Source: Rhodospirillales bacterium 24-66-33 (GTDB taxonomy: Bacteria > Pseudomonadota > Alphaproteobacteria > Reyranellales > Reyranellaceae). Taken from it: a stretch of 64,000 bases of DNA. This document shows, piece after piece, positions 50,163 to 59,950 of the stretch (position 1 is its first letter; each line of letters opens with the position of its first letter). The stretch is taken from the NCBI GenBank assembly GCA_002281855.1, contig NCHQ01000001.1:434001-498000 (forward strand), written 5' to 3'. The translations under genes and the position numbers were made by a program. The notes under the pieces were generated by a model. It was given only the letters and a program-made list of their open reading frames with translations, did not search any database and was not told the DNA's origin.

Positions 50163-53100
50163 ATGCTGGCCGAACCGGCTGTCCTGGCCCTGTCGCTGGC
50201 CTATCTGGGGCTGCTCTTCGCCGTGGCGTATTTCGGCGACCGCTATGCGCGTGACTGGTCTAAAAACTCGGTGGCGCCGGTCGTCTACGGCCTGTCGCTG
50301 GCCATCTACTGCACCTCCTGGACCTTCTACGGGGCGGTCGGGCGGGCGGCGACCTCGGGTATCGACTTCATCCTGATCTATACCGGCCCGGTCCTGGTCG
50401 TGACCCTAGGCTACCCGATCCTGCGCAAGATGGTCAGGGTGGCCAAGCAGCACAACGTCACCTCGATCGCCGACTTCCTGGCCTCGCGCTACGGCAAGAG
50501 CCGCGCCGTCGGCGTCACCGCCACCCTGTTCGCCACGGTCGGCGTGCTGCCCTACATCGCGCTGCAGCTGCAGGCCGTGTCCTCCTCGTTCCGCACCATT
50601 GCGGCACCCTCGCCGTGGGTCGGCGGGGCGCCCGGCGTCGTGCATGCCGACACGTCGCTGATCGTGGCGGCGCTGATGGCGCTGTTCACCATCCTGTTCG
50701 GGGTGCGCAACGTACAGGCCTCCGAGCAGCATCGCGGCATGATGCTGGCCATCGCCTTCGAATCGGTGGTGAAGCTGCTGGCGCTGCTGGCGGTCGGTCC
50801 CTTCGTCGTCTGGTTCCTGTTCGACGGGCCGGCCGACATGGTGGGGCGCCTCGCCGAGGCGCCGGCCGTGGCCGAGCGGCTGACGCGCGAGGCCTCGCCG
50901 CTCACCTGGGTGGTGATGTCGCTGCTGTCGGGCATGGCCTTCCTCTGCCTGCCGCGCCAGTTCCACGTCGCCGTCGTCGAGCACGACCATCCCGCCAGCC
51001 TACGGACGGCGCGCTGGCTGTTCCCGGCCTATCTCGTGCTGATCAACCTGTTCGTCATCCCGATCGCGGCGGCCGGCCTGCTGCTGCTCGGACCGAACGT
51101 CAGCCCCGACCTCTACGTGCTGCAGCTGCCGCTGGTCGGCGGCGAGAGCTGGCTGTCGGCCTTCGTCTTCATCGGCGGTCTCTCTGCCGCGACCTCGATG
51201 GTGATCGTGGCCTGCATGGCGCTGTCGGGGATGATCGGCAACGAGTTGCTGATGCCCTACCTGCTGCGCCGGCAGGCCGGGGTCGTGCGCGACATGGGCC
51301 CGCTGGTGGTGCTGGTGCGCCGCGCCGCCGTGGTGCTGATCCTGATGGCGGGCTACGCCTACGAGCGCATCATCTCGGGCTACCTGCCGCTCGCCTCGAT
51401 CGGCCTGATCTCCTTCTGCGCCGTCGCCAATTTCGCGCCCGGCCTCGTGCTCGGCCTGTACTGGCAGCGCGCGCACCGGTTCGGCGTCGTGGCCGGCCTG
51501 GTCGGCGGCTTCGTCGTGTGGCTCTACGCGCTGCTGCTGCCGACCCTGCGCCAGGGGCTGGGGGCAAGTGAATCGCCGGCGGCCCCCTTCATGCCGTGGC
51601 TGCCGGAGTCCCTCGCCAGCCTCGATCCGGTGTTGCAGGGCTTCCTGGCCTGCCTCGCGGTCAACACGGCGCTGCTGGTTGGCGTCTCGCTGCTGGTGCG
51701 GCCGGTCGGCCGCGACCGCGAGCAGGCGGATGCCTTCGTGCTGGGCGCCGAGCCGGCGCCGCCGTCGCGGCGCACGCCAGCCGATGCCGCCCGAATCGAG
51801 GAACTTCGGCAGCTGCTGGCGCGCTTCGTCGGCGTCGAGCGCGCGGCCCGTACGCTGTCGGGTGAGTTGTCGCTGCAGACCGCGCTGGCGCGCACCGAAC
51901 GCATGCTGTCGGGCACGCTGGGCGCCGCCTCGGCGCGCGTCATCGTGGCGGCCTCGGTCCGGCGTGGCCGGCTGCTGACGCGCAGCGCGCGCGCCATCAT
52001 CGACGAGGCGTCCGAGGCGATCCGTTACAATTACGAGATCCTGCGCAACACGCTCGACCATGTCGGCATGGGCATCGCCGCCTTCGATCGCGACGGCCGG
52101 CTGGAGATCTTCAACGACCGATTCACGTCGCTGCTGGCGCTCGACGACGATGCCGTGGCGGTCGGCGCCGCGCCGCGCGAGTTCGGCGCCACGCCAGATG
52201 TCGTTGCCCTGCTGCGCCGGCCCGAGTCGCCCCAGACGCACGAGATCGCCACGCGCGACGGCCGCGTGATCGAGCTGCGCCTCGATCCGCTGCCCGAGGA
52301 CGGGTTCGTCGCCACCTGCAACGACGTGACGGCGCGCGTGCGCACCGCCGAGGCGCTGCGCGACAGCGACGGCCAGCTGCGCCGCGCCGCCGAGACGCTG
52401 GAGCAGCGCGTGGCCGAGCGCACGGCCGAGCTGGAGGCGAGCCGCGCCGAGGCCGAGGCCGCCAATCTCGGCAAGACGCGCTTCATCGCGGCGGCGAGCC
52501 ACGACCTGCTGCAGCCGCTGCACGCGGCGCGGCTGTTCACGGCGGCGATGATCGACCGCGATCCGCGCAACGATCTCGGCGACAAGATCGATGCGAGCCT
52601 GGGCGCCGTCGAGTCGCTGCTCGATGCGCTGCTCGACATCTCCAAGCTCGATGCCGGGGCCTTCAAGCCGGAGAAGCGGCCGTTCGCGCTGCAGCCGCTG
52701 TTCGACTCGCTGGCCACCGCCTTCGCGCCGACGGCCACGCGGTACGGCGTCGAGCTGGTGATCGCGCCGACGTCCGCCTTCGTCGACACCGATCCGGCCT
52801 TCCTGCGCCGCATCCTGCAGAACCTTCTCTCGAACGCGTTGCGCTACGGCCGCGCCGAGGGAAGACCAGGCAGGGTGCTGCTGGGCTGCCGCCGCGCGGG
52901 CGGCTCGTTGCGCATCGAGGTGCGCGACAACGGGCCGGGCATCCCTCCCGACAAGCAGGCGGTGATCTTCGACGAGTTCGTGCGCCTGCAGCCCGAGGAC
53001 GAGGCGCCGCGCGAGGAGCGGGGGCTGGGGCTGGGCCTCGCCATCGTCGACCGCATCGCGCGCATGCTCGATCTGCCCGTGGGCCTTGCCTCGGCATCGG

Positions 53101-53588
53101 GCCGCGGCTCGACCTTCTCCGTCACCGTGCTGCGGGTGGCCGCGGTGGTGACCGAGCCCAGTGCCGCGCCGGTGCCGCAACCGATGCCGTCGATCGAAGC
53201 CGAGAGCTTCGTGCTCTGTCTCGACAACGAGGCCCGCGTGCGCGAGGCGATGGCGGCGCTGCTCGGCGGCTGGGGCTGCAAGGTGGCGACCGCGGCCAGC
53301 GAGGCCGAGGCGCTGGCGGCCGTTGCGCGGGCCGGCCGTCTGCCCGACCTCGTGCTGGCCGACCTTCACCTCGACGAGGGCGCCGACGGGCTCGAGGCCG
53401 TCGTTGCGTTGCGCGAGGCCTGGGGCCGCGCCGTGCCGGCCGCCCTCGTGACCGCCGACCGCGACCCGACGCTGCGCCTGCGCGCGCGGGCCCGGCAGGT
53501 CGAGCTGCTGCACAAGCCGGTAAAGCCCGCCTCCCTGCGCGCGCTCTTGAGATTGCGCAGCTCGGCGGCCGGGCGGCTGACGGCGTAA
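50163..53588 (+). CDS. CrbS-like hybrid sensor kinase with solute-symporter domain
   Basis: A 1141-residue membrane protein. The N-terminal ~490 residues form an SSS/solute:sodium-symporter-type 13-helix domain (VVYGLSLAIYCTSWTFYGAVG, NVTSIADFLASRYGKS, GMAFLCLPRQFHVAVVEHD). A linker and PAS segment (NTLDHVGMGIAAFDRDGRLEIFNDRF) follow, then a coiled coil, HisKA with phospho-acceptor His780 (AAASHDLLQPLHAARL), HATPase (LSNALRYGRAEG, DNGPGIP, GLGLGLAIVDRIARML) and a receiver domain with Asp1067 (VLADLHLDEG). This matches CrbS-type sensors controlling acetate/short-chain acid use. The partner regulator gene converges downstream. Confidence 0.88.
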   Translation: MLAEPAVLALSLAYLGLLFAVAYFGDRYARDWSKNSVAPVVYGLSLAIYCTSWTFYGAVGRAATSGIDFILIYTGPVLVVTLGYPILRKMVRVAKQHNVTSIADFLASRYGKSRAVGVTATLFATVGVLPYIALQLQAVSSSFRTIAAPSPWVGGAPGVVHADTSLIVAALMALFTILFGVRNVQASEQHRGMMLAIAFESVVKLLALLAVGPFVVWFLFDGPADMVGRLAEAPAVAERLTREASPLTWVVMSLLSGMAFLCLPRQFHVAVVEHDHPASLRTARWLFPAYLVLINLFVIPIAAAGLLLLGPNVSPDLYVLQLPLVGGESWLSAFVFIGGLSAATSMVIVACMALSGMIGNELLMPYLLRRQAGVVRDMGPLVVLVRRAAVVLILMAGYAYERIISGYLPLASIGLISFCAVANFAPGLVLGLYWQRAHRFGVVAGLVGGFVVWLYALLLPTLRQGLGASESPAAPFMPWLPESLASLDPVLQGFLACLAVNTALLVGVSLLVRPVGRDREQADAFVLGAEPAPPSRRTPADAARIEELRQLLARFVGVERAARTLSGELSLQTALARTERMLSGTLGAASARVIVAASVRRGRLLTRSARAIIDEASEAIRYNYEILRNTLDHVGMGIAAFDRDGRLEIFNDRFTSLLALDDDAVAVGAAPREFGATPDVVALLRRPESPQTHEIATRDGRVIELRLDPLPEDGFVATCNDVTARVRTAEALRDSDGQLRRAAETLEQRVAERTAELEASRAEAEAANLGKTRFIAAASHDLLQPLHAARLFTAAMIDRDPRNDLGDKIDASLGAVESLLDALLDISKLDAGAFKPEKRPFALQPLFDSLATAFAPTATRYGVELVIAPTSAFVDTDPAFLRRILQNLLSNALRYGRAEGRPGRVLLGCRRAGGSLRIEVRDNGPGIPPDKQAVIFDEFVRLQPEDEAPREERGLGLGLAIVDRIARMLDLPVGLASASGRGSTFSVTVLRVAAVVTEPSAAPVPQPMPSIEAESFVLCLDNEARVREAMAALLGGWGCKVATAASEAEALAAVARAGRLPDLVLADLHLDEGADGLEAVVALREAWGRAVPAALVTADRDPTLRLRARARQVELLHKPVKPASLRALLRLRSSAAGRLTA

Positions 53589-53662
53589 CCATCACGGGTG
53601 GCGCACACGGCCGACTTCGCCACACCGGGAGCGACAGCGCGTCGGTGCGCAATCGCGTCAGG

Positions 53663-54307
53663 CTAAGTCCTGATCGTTTCCGAAGGCGGCAGCGCCAGGC
53701 CGCGCGATTCGATGACGGCTTGCGTTCGGGAGCGCACGCCGAGCTTGCGCAGGATCACCGTCACATGCGCCTTCACGGTGGCTTCGCCGACCCCGAGCTT
53801 GTGGGCGATCTGCTTGTTCTGGTCGCCTTGGACCATCAGCGCCAGCACGCGCCACTGCTGTGGCGTGAGCTGCGCGGCGCGCTGGGCGAAGGTGTCGCCG
53901 GGCACGGCGTCGGGCGGCGTGAAGATCTCACCGTCGAGCACGGCGCGCACGATGGCGGCGATCTCGTCGAGCGGCGCGGACTTGTCGATATAGGCCGAGG
54001 CGCCGAACTCGTAGGCGCGGCGAATGACGGCCGCCTCGCGCGCCGCCGACACGACGACGATCGGCACGGTCGGGTGCTCGGCGCGCAGGCGGGCGAGACC
54101 GGTGAGACCGTCCATGCCCGGCATGTCGAGATCGAGCAGCACGGCATCGGTCTCGGGTTCGCGATCCAGCACCGCCTTCGCCTGGTCGAGCGTGCCCGCC
54201 CTCTCGAAGCGTGCGCTGGCAAACGACTGTCCGAGCGCCGACGCCAGAGCGTCTCGGACCATGGGATGGTCGTCGGCGATCAGAAAGGACAGGGACTGGC
54301 CGGACAT
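53663..54307 (-). CDS. CrbR-like LuxR/NarL-family response regulator
   Basis: A 214-residue response regulator. The receiver has DDHP at 12-15, phospho-Asp59 (VLLDLDMPGMDG) and Lys in YIDKS. The C-terminal LuxR HTH (LTPQQWRVLALMVQGDQNKQIAHKLGVGEATVKAHVTVILRKLGV) binds DNA. Together with the convergent SSS-domain kinase it makes a CrbS/CrbR-like pair, known in other proteobacteria to switch on acetyl-CoA synthetase and carboxylate transport. It diverges from the MHS transporter gene over 160 bp, a likely target promoter. Confidence 0.87.
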   Translation of the reverse strand: MSGQSLSFLIADDHPMVRDALASALGQSFASARFERAGTLDQAKAVLDREPETDAVLLDLDMPGMDGLTGLARLRAEHPTVPIVVVSAAREAAVIRRAYEFGASAYIDKSAPLDEIAAIVRAVLDGEIFTPPDAVPGDTFAQRAAQLTPQQWRVLALMVQGDQNKQIAHKLGVGEATVKAHVTVILRKLGVRSRTQAVIESRGLALPPSETIRT

Positions 54308-54467
54308 TGCTTCTTCTTGGTTGCGGCGCGGTAGAAAATGCTGCGACGCACTCTACGCGCCCTTGGACCTTGGTCGAATTGCAGCACACAGGACGTGCGA
54401 TTTACACAAGAATCAAGAAGGGGTCCGTGTCAGGACACCCTCACAATGTCCAGGGGAGAAAACGCAC

Positions 54468-56135
54468 ATGGCCGTTGTAGGCTCGGTAAACGATCGCGGT
54501 CGTCCGATGACGCGCGAAGAGAGGAAGGTCATCGTGGCCTCCTCGGTCGGCACCGTCTTCGAATGGTACGACTTCTATCTCGCCGGCGCGCTCGCCATCA
54601 ACATCAGCGCCAACTTCTTCTCGGGTGTGAATCCGACGGCTGGCTTCATCTTCACGCTGCTGGGCTTTGCCGCGGGCTTTGCGGTTCGTCCGTTCGGCGC
54701 GCTGTTCTTCGGCAGCCTGGGCGACCTGATCGGTCGCAAGTACACCTTCCTCGTGACAATGACCCTGATGGGTATCGCCACCTTCGTGGTCGGTATTCTT
54801 CCCAGCTATGCCTCGATCGGCATCGCCGCCCCGATCCTGTTCATCGCCTGCCGTCTGCTCCAGGGCCTGGCACTGGGCGGCGAGTATGGTGGCGCGGCGA
54901 CCTACGTCGCCGAGCACGCGCCGCACGATCGCCGCGGCTTCTACACCTCGTGGATCCAGACGACGGCGACCGTCGGCCTCTTCCTGTCGCTGCTCGTCGT
55001 CGTGGCGCTGCGCCTCGCGCTCACGCCGGAGCAGTTCGCGGCCTGGGGCTGGCGCGTGCCGTTCCTGCTGTCGATCATCCTGCTGGGCGTCTCCATCTGG
55101 ATCCGTCTGCAGCTCGAGGAGTCGCCCGCCTTCAAGCGCATGAAGGCCGAGGGCAAGGGTTCCAAGACGCCGCTGCGCGAGGCCTTCGGCGTCTGGAAGA
55201 ACGCCAAGATCGCTCTCATTGCCCTGTTCGGCGGCACCGCCGGCCAGGCGGCGGTCTGGTACACCGGCCAGTTCTACGCCCTGTTCTTCCTCACCCAGAC
55301 GCTCAAGCTCGACGCCACGACCTCGAACATCGTGATCGCGGTGTCGCTCCTCATCGGCACGCCGTTCTTCGTCTTCTTCGGCTGGCTGTCCGACAAGATC
55401 GGCCGCAAGCCGATCATCCTGGCGGGCTGCGCGCTCGCCATGGTCACCTACTTCCCGCTGTTCCACGCGCTCACCAATGCGGTGAACCCGGCGCTCAATG
55501 CGGCGATCGAGAAGTCGCCGGTCGTCGTGATCGCCGATCCGAACGAGTGCTCGTTCCAGTTCAACCCGACCGGCACGGCGTCGTTCACCACCTCGTGCGA
55601 CATCGCCAAGTCGTTCCTGGCCCGCAACTCGGTGAACTACGGCAACCAGGCGGCTCCGGCCGGCACGCCGGCGCAGATCAAGATCGGTGACAAGGTCATC
55701 ACCTCCTTCGACAAGGCGAAGGCGGGGGCCGAGGGCGTGGCCAAGGAGCGCGCGTTCAACACCGAGGCGACCGCGGCCATCCGCGCCGCCGGCTATCCCG
55801 CCGCCGCCGACCCGAAGCAGATCAACATGACGATGGTCATCGTCATCCTGACGATCCTCGTGATCTACGTGACGATGGTCTACGGGCCGATCGCGGCCCT
55901 GCTGGTCGAGCTGTTCCCGACCCGCATCCGCTACTCCGGCATGTCGCTGCCGTACCATATCGGCAACGGCTGGTTCGGCGGCTTCCTGCCGCCGACCGCC
56001 TTCGCCATCGTGGCGGCGACCGGCAACATCTACTCCGGGCTCTGGTACCCGATCGTGGTTGCCGGCATGACCCTGGTGGTCGGCCTGCTCTTCATGCCGG
56101 AGACCAAGGACCGCGACATCTACGCCGACGACTGA
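54468..56135 (+). CDS. MHS-family MFS transporter with large extracytoplasmic insert
   Basis: A 555-residue metabolite:H+ symporter-type transporter. Family signatures are [40 protein letters not shown] and [23 protein letters not shown], plus [21 protein letters not shown]. After helix 8, about 118 hydrophilic residues (335-453) are inserted, including Cys361 and Cys377, before the last helices. The usual length is about 430-450, so this insert is the main oddity. Likely cargo is a carboxylate. The ATG at 54468 has GGGGAG upstream. A strong terminator follows the gene. Confidence 0.88.
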   Translation: MAVVGSVNDRGRPMTREERKVIVASSVGTVFEWYDFYLAGALAINISANFFSGVNPTAGFIFTLLGFAAGFAVRPFGALFFGSLGDLIGRKYTFLVTMTLMGIATFVVGILPSYASIGIAAPILFIACRLLQGLALGGEYGGAATYVAEHAPHDRRGFYTSWIQTTATVGLFLSLLVVVALRLALTPEQFAAWGWRVPFLLSIILLGVSIWIRLQLEESPAFKRMKAEGKGSKTPLREAFGVWKNAKIALIALFGGTAGQAAVWYTGQFYALFFLTQTLKLDATTSNIVIAVSLLIGTPFFVFFGWLSDKIGRKPIILAGCALAMVTYFPLFHALTNAVNPALNAAIEKSPVVVIADPNECSFQFNPTGTASFTTSCDIAKSFLARNSVNYGNQAAPAGTPAQIKIGDKVITSFDKAKAGAEGVAKERAFNTEATAAIRAAGYPAAADPKQINMTMVIVILTILVIYVTMVYGPIAALLVELFPTRIRYSGMSLPYHIGNGWFGGFLPPTAFAIVAATGNIYSGLWYPIVVAGMTLVVGLLFMPETKDRDIYADD

Positions 56136-56159
56136 CGCGTCCTCTGCGACAAAAAGGAA

Positions 56160-56193
56160 CCGGCGGTCCGCAAGGGCCGCCGGATTCTTTTTT
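56160..56193 (+). terminator. Intrinsic terminator after the MHS transporter
   Basis: CCGGCGGTCC (56160-56169), loop GCAA, GGGCCGCCGG (56174-56183), then ATTCTTTTTT. The 10-bp stem has one G-T pair and a T-run follows, so this is a textbook rho-independent terminator. It separates the transporter from ppa. Confidence 0.88.
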
Positions 56194-56227
56194 GGATGTT
56201 TGCCGCGGCTCCGGTAAGTATCGCGCC

Positions 56228-56761
56228 ATGAAACTCGAAGCCATTGCCATCGGCCACCGGCCGCCCGAAGACGTGAACGCCATCATCGAAGTGCCGATCG
56301 GCGGCGAACCGATCAAGTACGAGATGGACAAGGAAGCCGGCGCCCTCGTGGTCGACCGTTTCCTGTACACGCCCATGCGCTACCCCGGAAACTACGGGTT
56401 CGTGCCGCACACGCTGTCCGACGACGGCGACCCGATCGACGTGCTGGTCGCCAACACCCGTCCGATCATTCCCGGCGCCGTGATCAACGTGCGCCCGATC
56501 GGCGTGCTGCGCATGGAGGACGATGGCGGCGGCGACGAGAAGATCATCGCCGTTCCCTCGCCCAAGCTGACCCAGCGCTATGTGCACGTGAAGACCGTCG
56601 GCGACCTCCCGGAGATCACGCGTCAGCAGATCGAGCACTTCTTCATCCACTACAAGGATCTCGAACCCGGCAAATGGGTGAAGCTGCTGGGCTGGGGCGA
56701 TGTCGACGAGGCGCGGCACCTCATCGTGGAAGCGATCGAGCGGGCCAAGAAGAAGCGCTGA
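56228..56761 (+). CDS. ppa: Inorganic pyrophosphatase (family I)
   Basis: A 177-residue cytosolic enzyme hydrolysing PPi. Family I motifs are visible: [43 protein letters not shown] (the metal-binding DDGDPIDV box) and [17 protein letters not shown]. Start ATG at 56228; a start 36 bases earlier would add residues inside the terminator region and is rejected. The gene stands behind a terminator, so it has its own promoter. It follows a carboxylate transporter, and PPi is a product of acyl-CoA synthetase reactions; this link is inference. Confidence 0.95.
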   Translation: MKLEAIAIGHRPPEDVNAIIEVPIGGEPIKYEMDKEAGALVVDRFLYTPMRYPGNYGFVPHTLSDDGDPIDVLVANTRPIIPGAVINVRPIGVLRMEDDGGGDEKIIAVPSPKLTQRYVHVKTVGDLPEITRQQIEHFFIHYKDLEPGKWVKLLGWGDVDEARHLIVEAIERAKKKR

Positions 56762-56985
56762 TCCAATCGTCCCGCCTCTTCAGCGAGACATGCACGGCCA
56801 TGTCAGAGCGTTGCTGACTGCGCGTCTTTCCTGTCACTGACTCTACGCCGAATTTCTGTTTGTTGGCGAACGCTGGCAGGCTACAGAGCGTTGGCATTGC
56901 CGGGATCATGTTCCAGCAGGGTCAATACGGATAAGGGTCAGCTGTGGCGGCAGGGCTCGCCGGTCAGTCCGGATGGGGGAAGGTC

Positions 56986-59871
56986 ATGGTGGACACACCG
57001 GCGCGGGGCGCTGCCAGCACTTGCTTACGCATGCTCGCGGTCCCTGTGGGTGTGGCGGGCCTCTGCCTGTTTGCCGGATCGGCGCAGGCGCAGCTCGTTT
57101 TCAAGCGCTATCAATACGGCACGAGCGGGGTCACGACGGTCACCGGCATTCGCGGTGACAACATGACGGGCAACTACTCGATCCCCAACAGCGGGGGCGA
57201 CACGGGCGGATTGCTGTTCGGGTTGACCAACGGCACCATCGCCCCGTTCCCGACGGCGACGGCCAACCAGTCAAATTACCCCGGGGCCATCAGCAGCACG
57301 CCCTATGGTCCGAGCTTCGGCTCCTCCACGGGCATCCTGCGCGTCGTCGGGAGCTACATCACGACGGTGTCCAGCCCCTACGACCTCGGCTACCTCTTCG
57401 ATGCGGCGGCGCCGTCCGCATCGCAGCTCACGACGCTGCGCTATCCCGGCATCGCCGCGACCCTTTACACCATCGCCCACAGCAATTTTGGCAACCAGGT
57501 CGTCGGCAACTACGACACCAATCTCCCGACCGGGAATGCCTTCATCTACGACATCCCGACCGCAACGTTCACGAACAACAACAAGCCGGGCGCGCTCAGC
57601 ACCACTGCCTACGGCGTCTACGGCAACAAGATCGCCGGCGGCTACGGCGAAAACTCCGGACCCGGGCCTGTGCTCATCCCGACGGAGCATGGCTACATCT
57701 ACAATCAGACGACGAACGTCTTCACGCGATACGATGCTCCGGATTCCCTCTTCACGCATTTCGAGGGCATCACCAGCGGCGGCCGGGCCAATACCTATAA
57801 TCTTGTTGCCGATTCCATCGGCACCGACCTCAGGCCACATGCCTGGGCCGTCTCCGTCGATGCGGCGGGCGTTGCGACCTGGACGGAGATCACCGTGCCG
57901 GGCGCCGAGGTGACGTCGGCAAATTCGACCTATGGCGGCACCGTCATCGGCGTGTACGTCGAGGGCCGCGTGACGAAGGCATACACCGTCAACATCCCGG
58001 GGCTTTACAATCCCGTCACCAATTCAGCCAATCTCACCTCCGGTGCCGCCGGCGCGGTGGCGATCAACGGCGCGGGCGACGACGTCGTCAACAACGGGTC
58101 CATCCTGATGACGGGGGCCAACAGCATCGGCATCAGCAACGGCACCTATGGCGTCGTGACCAACTACGGCACGATCGGCGTGACGGGCGCCGGCGGCACA
58201 GCCGTGCAGATGTCGGGCGATTTCAGCACGCTGCTGAACGCGGGCACGATCAACGCCGCGCCGGGCGGATACGCCATCCAGACCGACGCCACCGCGATGG
58301 GATCGATCGTCGTCAACAACGGCATCATCAACGGCCTGGTGTCGATCGCGGCCGGATCCTATGCCCGCTTCGAGAACAGCGGCTGGCTCGGCATCAGCGC
58401 CGCCGGCGCCGGCGCGACACACCAGATCAGCGGCACCTTCGTCCAGACGGCGGCCGGCACGATGGGAATGCGCGTGTCACCGACCGCCGCCGATCGGCTC
58501 CTGGTGGACGGCACCGCGAGACTGGATGGCGGCCTGCAGGTCATTGCCCAGCCCGGCACCTTCGCGCCCCGCTCCAGCTACACGCTGGTGACGGCAACGG
58601 GCGGATTGAGCGGCGCCTTTCAGTCGGCGACCAGCACCTTGCCGTTTCTCGTCCCGACGCTGAGCTACGACGCCAACAACGCCTACCTCAACCTGCAGGT
58701 CGGCGGCTTTGCGCAGGCGGCCCTGACGCCCAACCAGGCGGCGGTCGGCGCGGTGCTCGACGCCACAGCGCCGAATGCGACCGGCGATTACGCCACCGTC
58801 GTCACGGCGCTCGCGGGCCTTTCCACCCAGCAGGGCCAGACGGTGATGAACGCCATCAGCGGCCAGAACTATTCCGGCTTCTCGAGCTCGATGGTCCAAG
58901 GCACCCAGCTCTTCCTCAGCAACTTCGCCGGACAGGCTGGCGGTGGCGGCGGTCTGGACGACTCGAACCGCGTCGCACTGGCCGAAGCCTGCGATGTCGC
59001 CTGCGACACGGCTTCTCCCGCCCTGTGGGGCGCTTGGGGCAGTGCGCTCGGTGGGCTGGGCACAATCAGCAACGGCGGCAGCAATAGCGGCACACTGACC
59101 TACAATGTCGGCGGCTTTGCCGGCGGCCTCGATCGCCTCGTGGCGCAAGGCCTGCGGGTCGGCGCGACGGTGGGCTATCAGAACGCCAACCAGTGGGTCG
59201 GCGGGTTCAGCGGCGCCGGCAACTCCAACACCGTCCAGGCTGGCGTCTACGCCAACTACGGCGAGGGCAAGGTCTACGCCGACGCCATTGCGGGCTATGC
59301 CTACTCCGCCAACCAGATGTGGCGCAGCATCGTGATCCCGGGCCTGGCGTCGCGCACGGCCTACGGCTTCACCGGTGCCAACCAGTTCTACGGCCAGATC
59401 GAGACGGGCTATCGGTTCGATATCGGTGGCGTGGCGAACGCGTTCATCACGCCGTTCGTTCGGCTGCAGGCCTATACCGGCACCCAGAACGCCTTCACCG
59501 AGACGGGCGCGGACTCGCTCAACCTCTCGGTGGCGCAGCAGACCACGAACTCGCTACGCACGGTGCTGGGCGCGCAGCTCGGCGGTTCGATGGACCTCGG
59601 CTGGCGCGACCGTCTGGCGATGAAAGTGCGGCTGGGCTGGAGCCACGAATATGCCGACACGGCGCGTCCGGTGACGGCCTCGTTGGCCGGCGCGCCGGTG
59701 GCGCCCTTCACGACCTACGGTGTGGCGCCGCAGCGCAACGGCGTCGTGCTGGGCCTCGCCGCCACCACGGCCATCGCCGACGCGACTTCGATCTATCTCC
59801 GCTACGAGGGCGAGATCTCCGGACAGGACAATGCCCATGCCCTCACCGCCGGCTTCCGCATGACCTGGTAG
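56986..59871 (+). CDS. Autotransporter with propeller-like repeat passenger
   Basis: A 961-residue surface protein. Signal peptide (to about residue 36, GSAQAQ). Residues ~36-350 show imperfect repeats of about 50 residues (motifs such as [53 protein letters not shown]), suggesting a beta-propeller or HAF-like array. About 350-520 is a beta-helix-type stretch ([26 protein letters not shown]). The C-terminal ~280 residues are an autotransporter barrel starting [12 protein letters not shown] and ending TAGFRMTW. The chosen ATG has GGGGGAAGG upstream; a GTG at 56944 is an alternative. Probably displayed or released at the cell surface; function unknown. Confidence 0.85.
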   Translation: MVDTPARGAASTCLRMLAVPVGVAGLCLFAGSAQAQLVFKRYQYGTSGVTTVTGIRGDNMTGNYSIPNSGGDTGGLLFGLTNGTIAPFPTATANQSNYPGAISSTPYGPSFGSSTGILRVVGSYITTVSSPYDLGYLFDAAAPSASQLTTLRYPGIAATLYTIAHSNFGNQVVGNYDTNLPTGNAFIYDIPTATFTNNNKPGALSTTAYGVYGNKIAGGYGENSGPGPVLIPTEHGYIYNQTTNVFTRYDAPDSLFTHFEGITSGGRANTYNLVADSIGTDLRPHAWAVSVDAAGVATWTEITVPGAEVTSANSTYGGTVIGVYVEGRVTKAYTVNIPGLYNPVTNSANLTSGAAGAVAINGAGDDVVNNGSILMTGANSIGISNGTYGVVTNYGTIGVTGAGGTAVQMSGDFSTLLNAGTINAAPGGYAIQTDATAMGSIVVNNGIINGLVSIAAGSYARFENSGWLGISAAGAGATHQISGTFVQTAAGTMGMRVSPTAADRLLVDGTARLDGGLQVIAQPGTFAPRSSYTLVTATGGLSGAFQSATSTLPFLVPTLSYDANNAYLNLQVGGFAQAALTPNQAAVGAVLDATAPNATGDYATVVTALAGLSTQQGQTVMNAISGQNYSGFSSSMVQGTQLFLSNFAGQAGGGGGLDDSNRVALAEACDVACDTASPALWGAWGSALGGLGTISNGGSNSGTLTYNVGGFAGGLDRLVAQGLRVGATVGYQNANQWVGGFSGAGNSNTVQAGVYANYGEGKVYADAIAGYAYSANQMWRSIVIPGLASRTAYGFTGANQFYGQIETGYRFDIGGVANAFITPFVRLQAYTGTQNAFTETGADSLNLSVAQQTTNSLRTVLGAQLGGSMDLGWRDRLAMKVRLGWSHEYADTARPVTASLAGAPVAPFTTYGVAPQRNGVVLGLAATTAIADATSIYLRYEGEISGQDNAHALTAGFRMTW

Positions 59872-59950
59872 AGCGCCGGACACTCTTGCCGTCTGCGCTG
59901 CCTTTCCTATATCCACCGCCGGAAAATCAACCGCGAGGAATTCAAGCGCA

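Noticed and set aside
51000..53513. A long open frame antisense to the sensor kinase
   Set aside because: Low-complexity Arg/Gln/His-rich translation typical of the complement of a GC-rich gene; no domain and no ribosome site.
54340..54420. Sigma-54 promoter before the MHS transporter (TTGG...TTGCA)
   Set aside because: The GG-to-GC spacing does not fit the -24/-12 consensus, and the nearby regulator is a LuxR type, not a sigma-54 activator.
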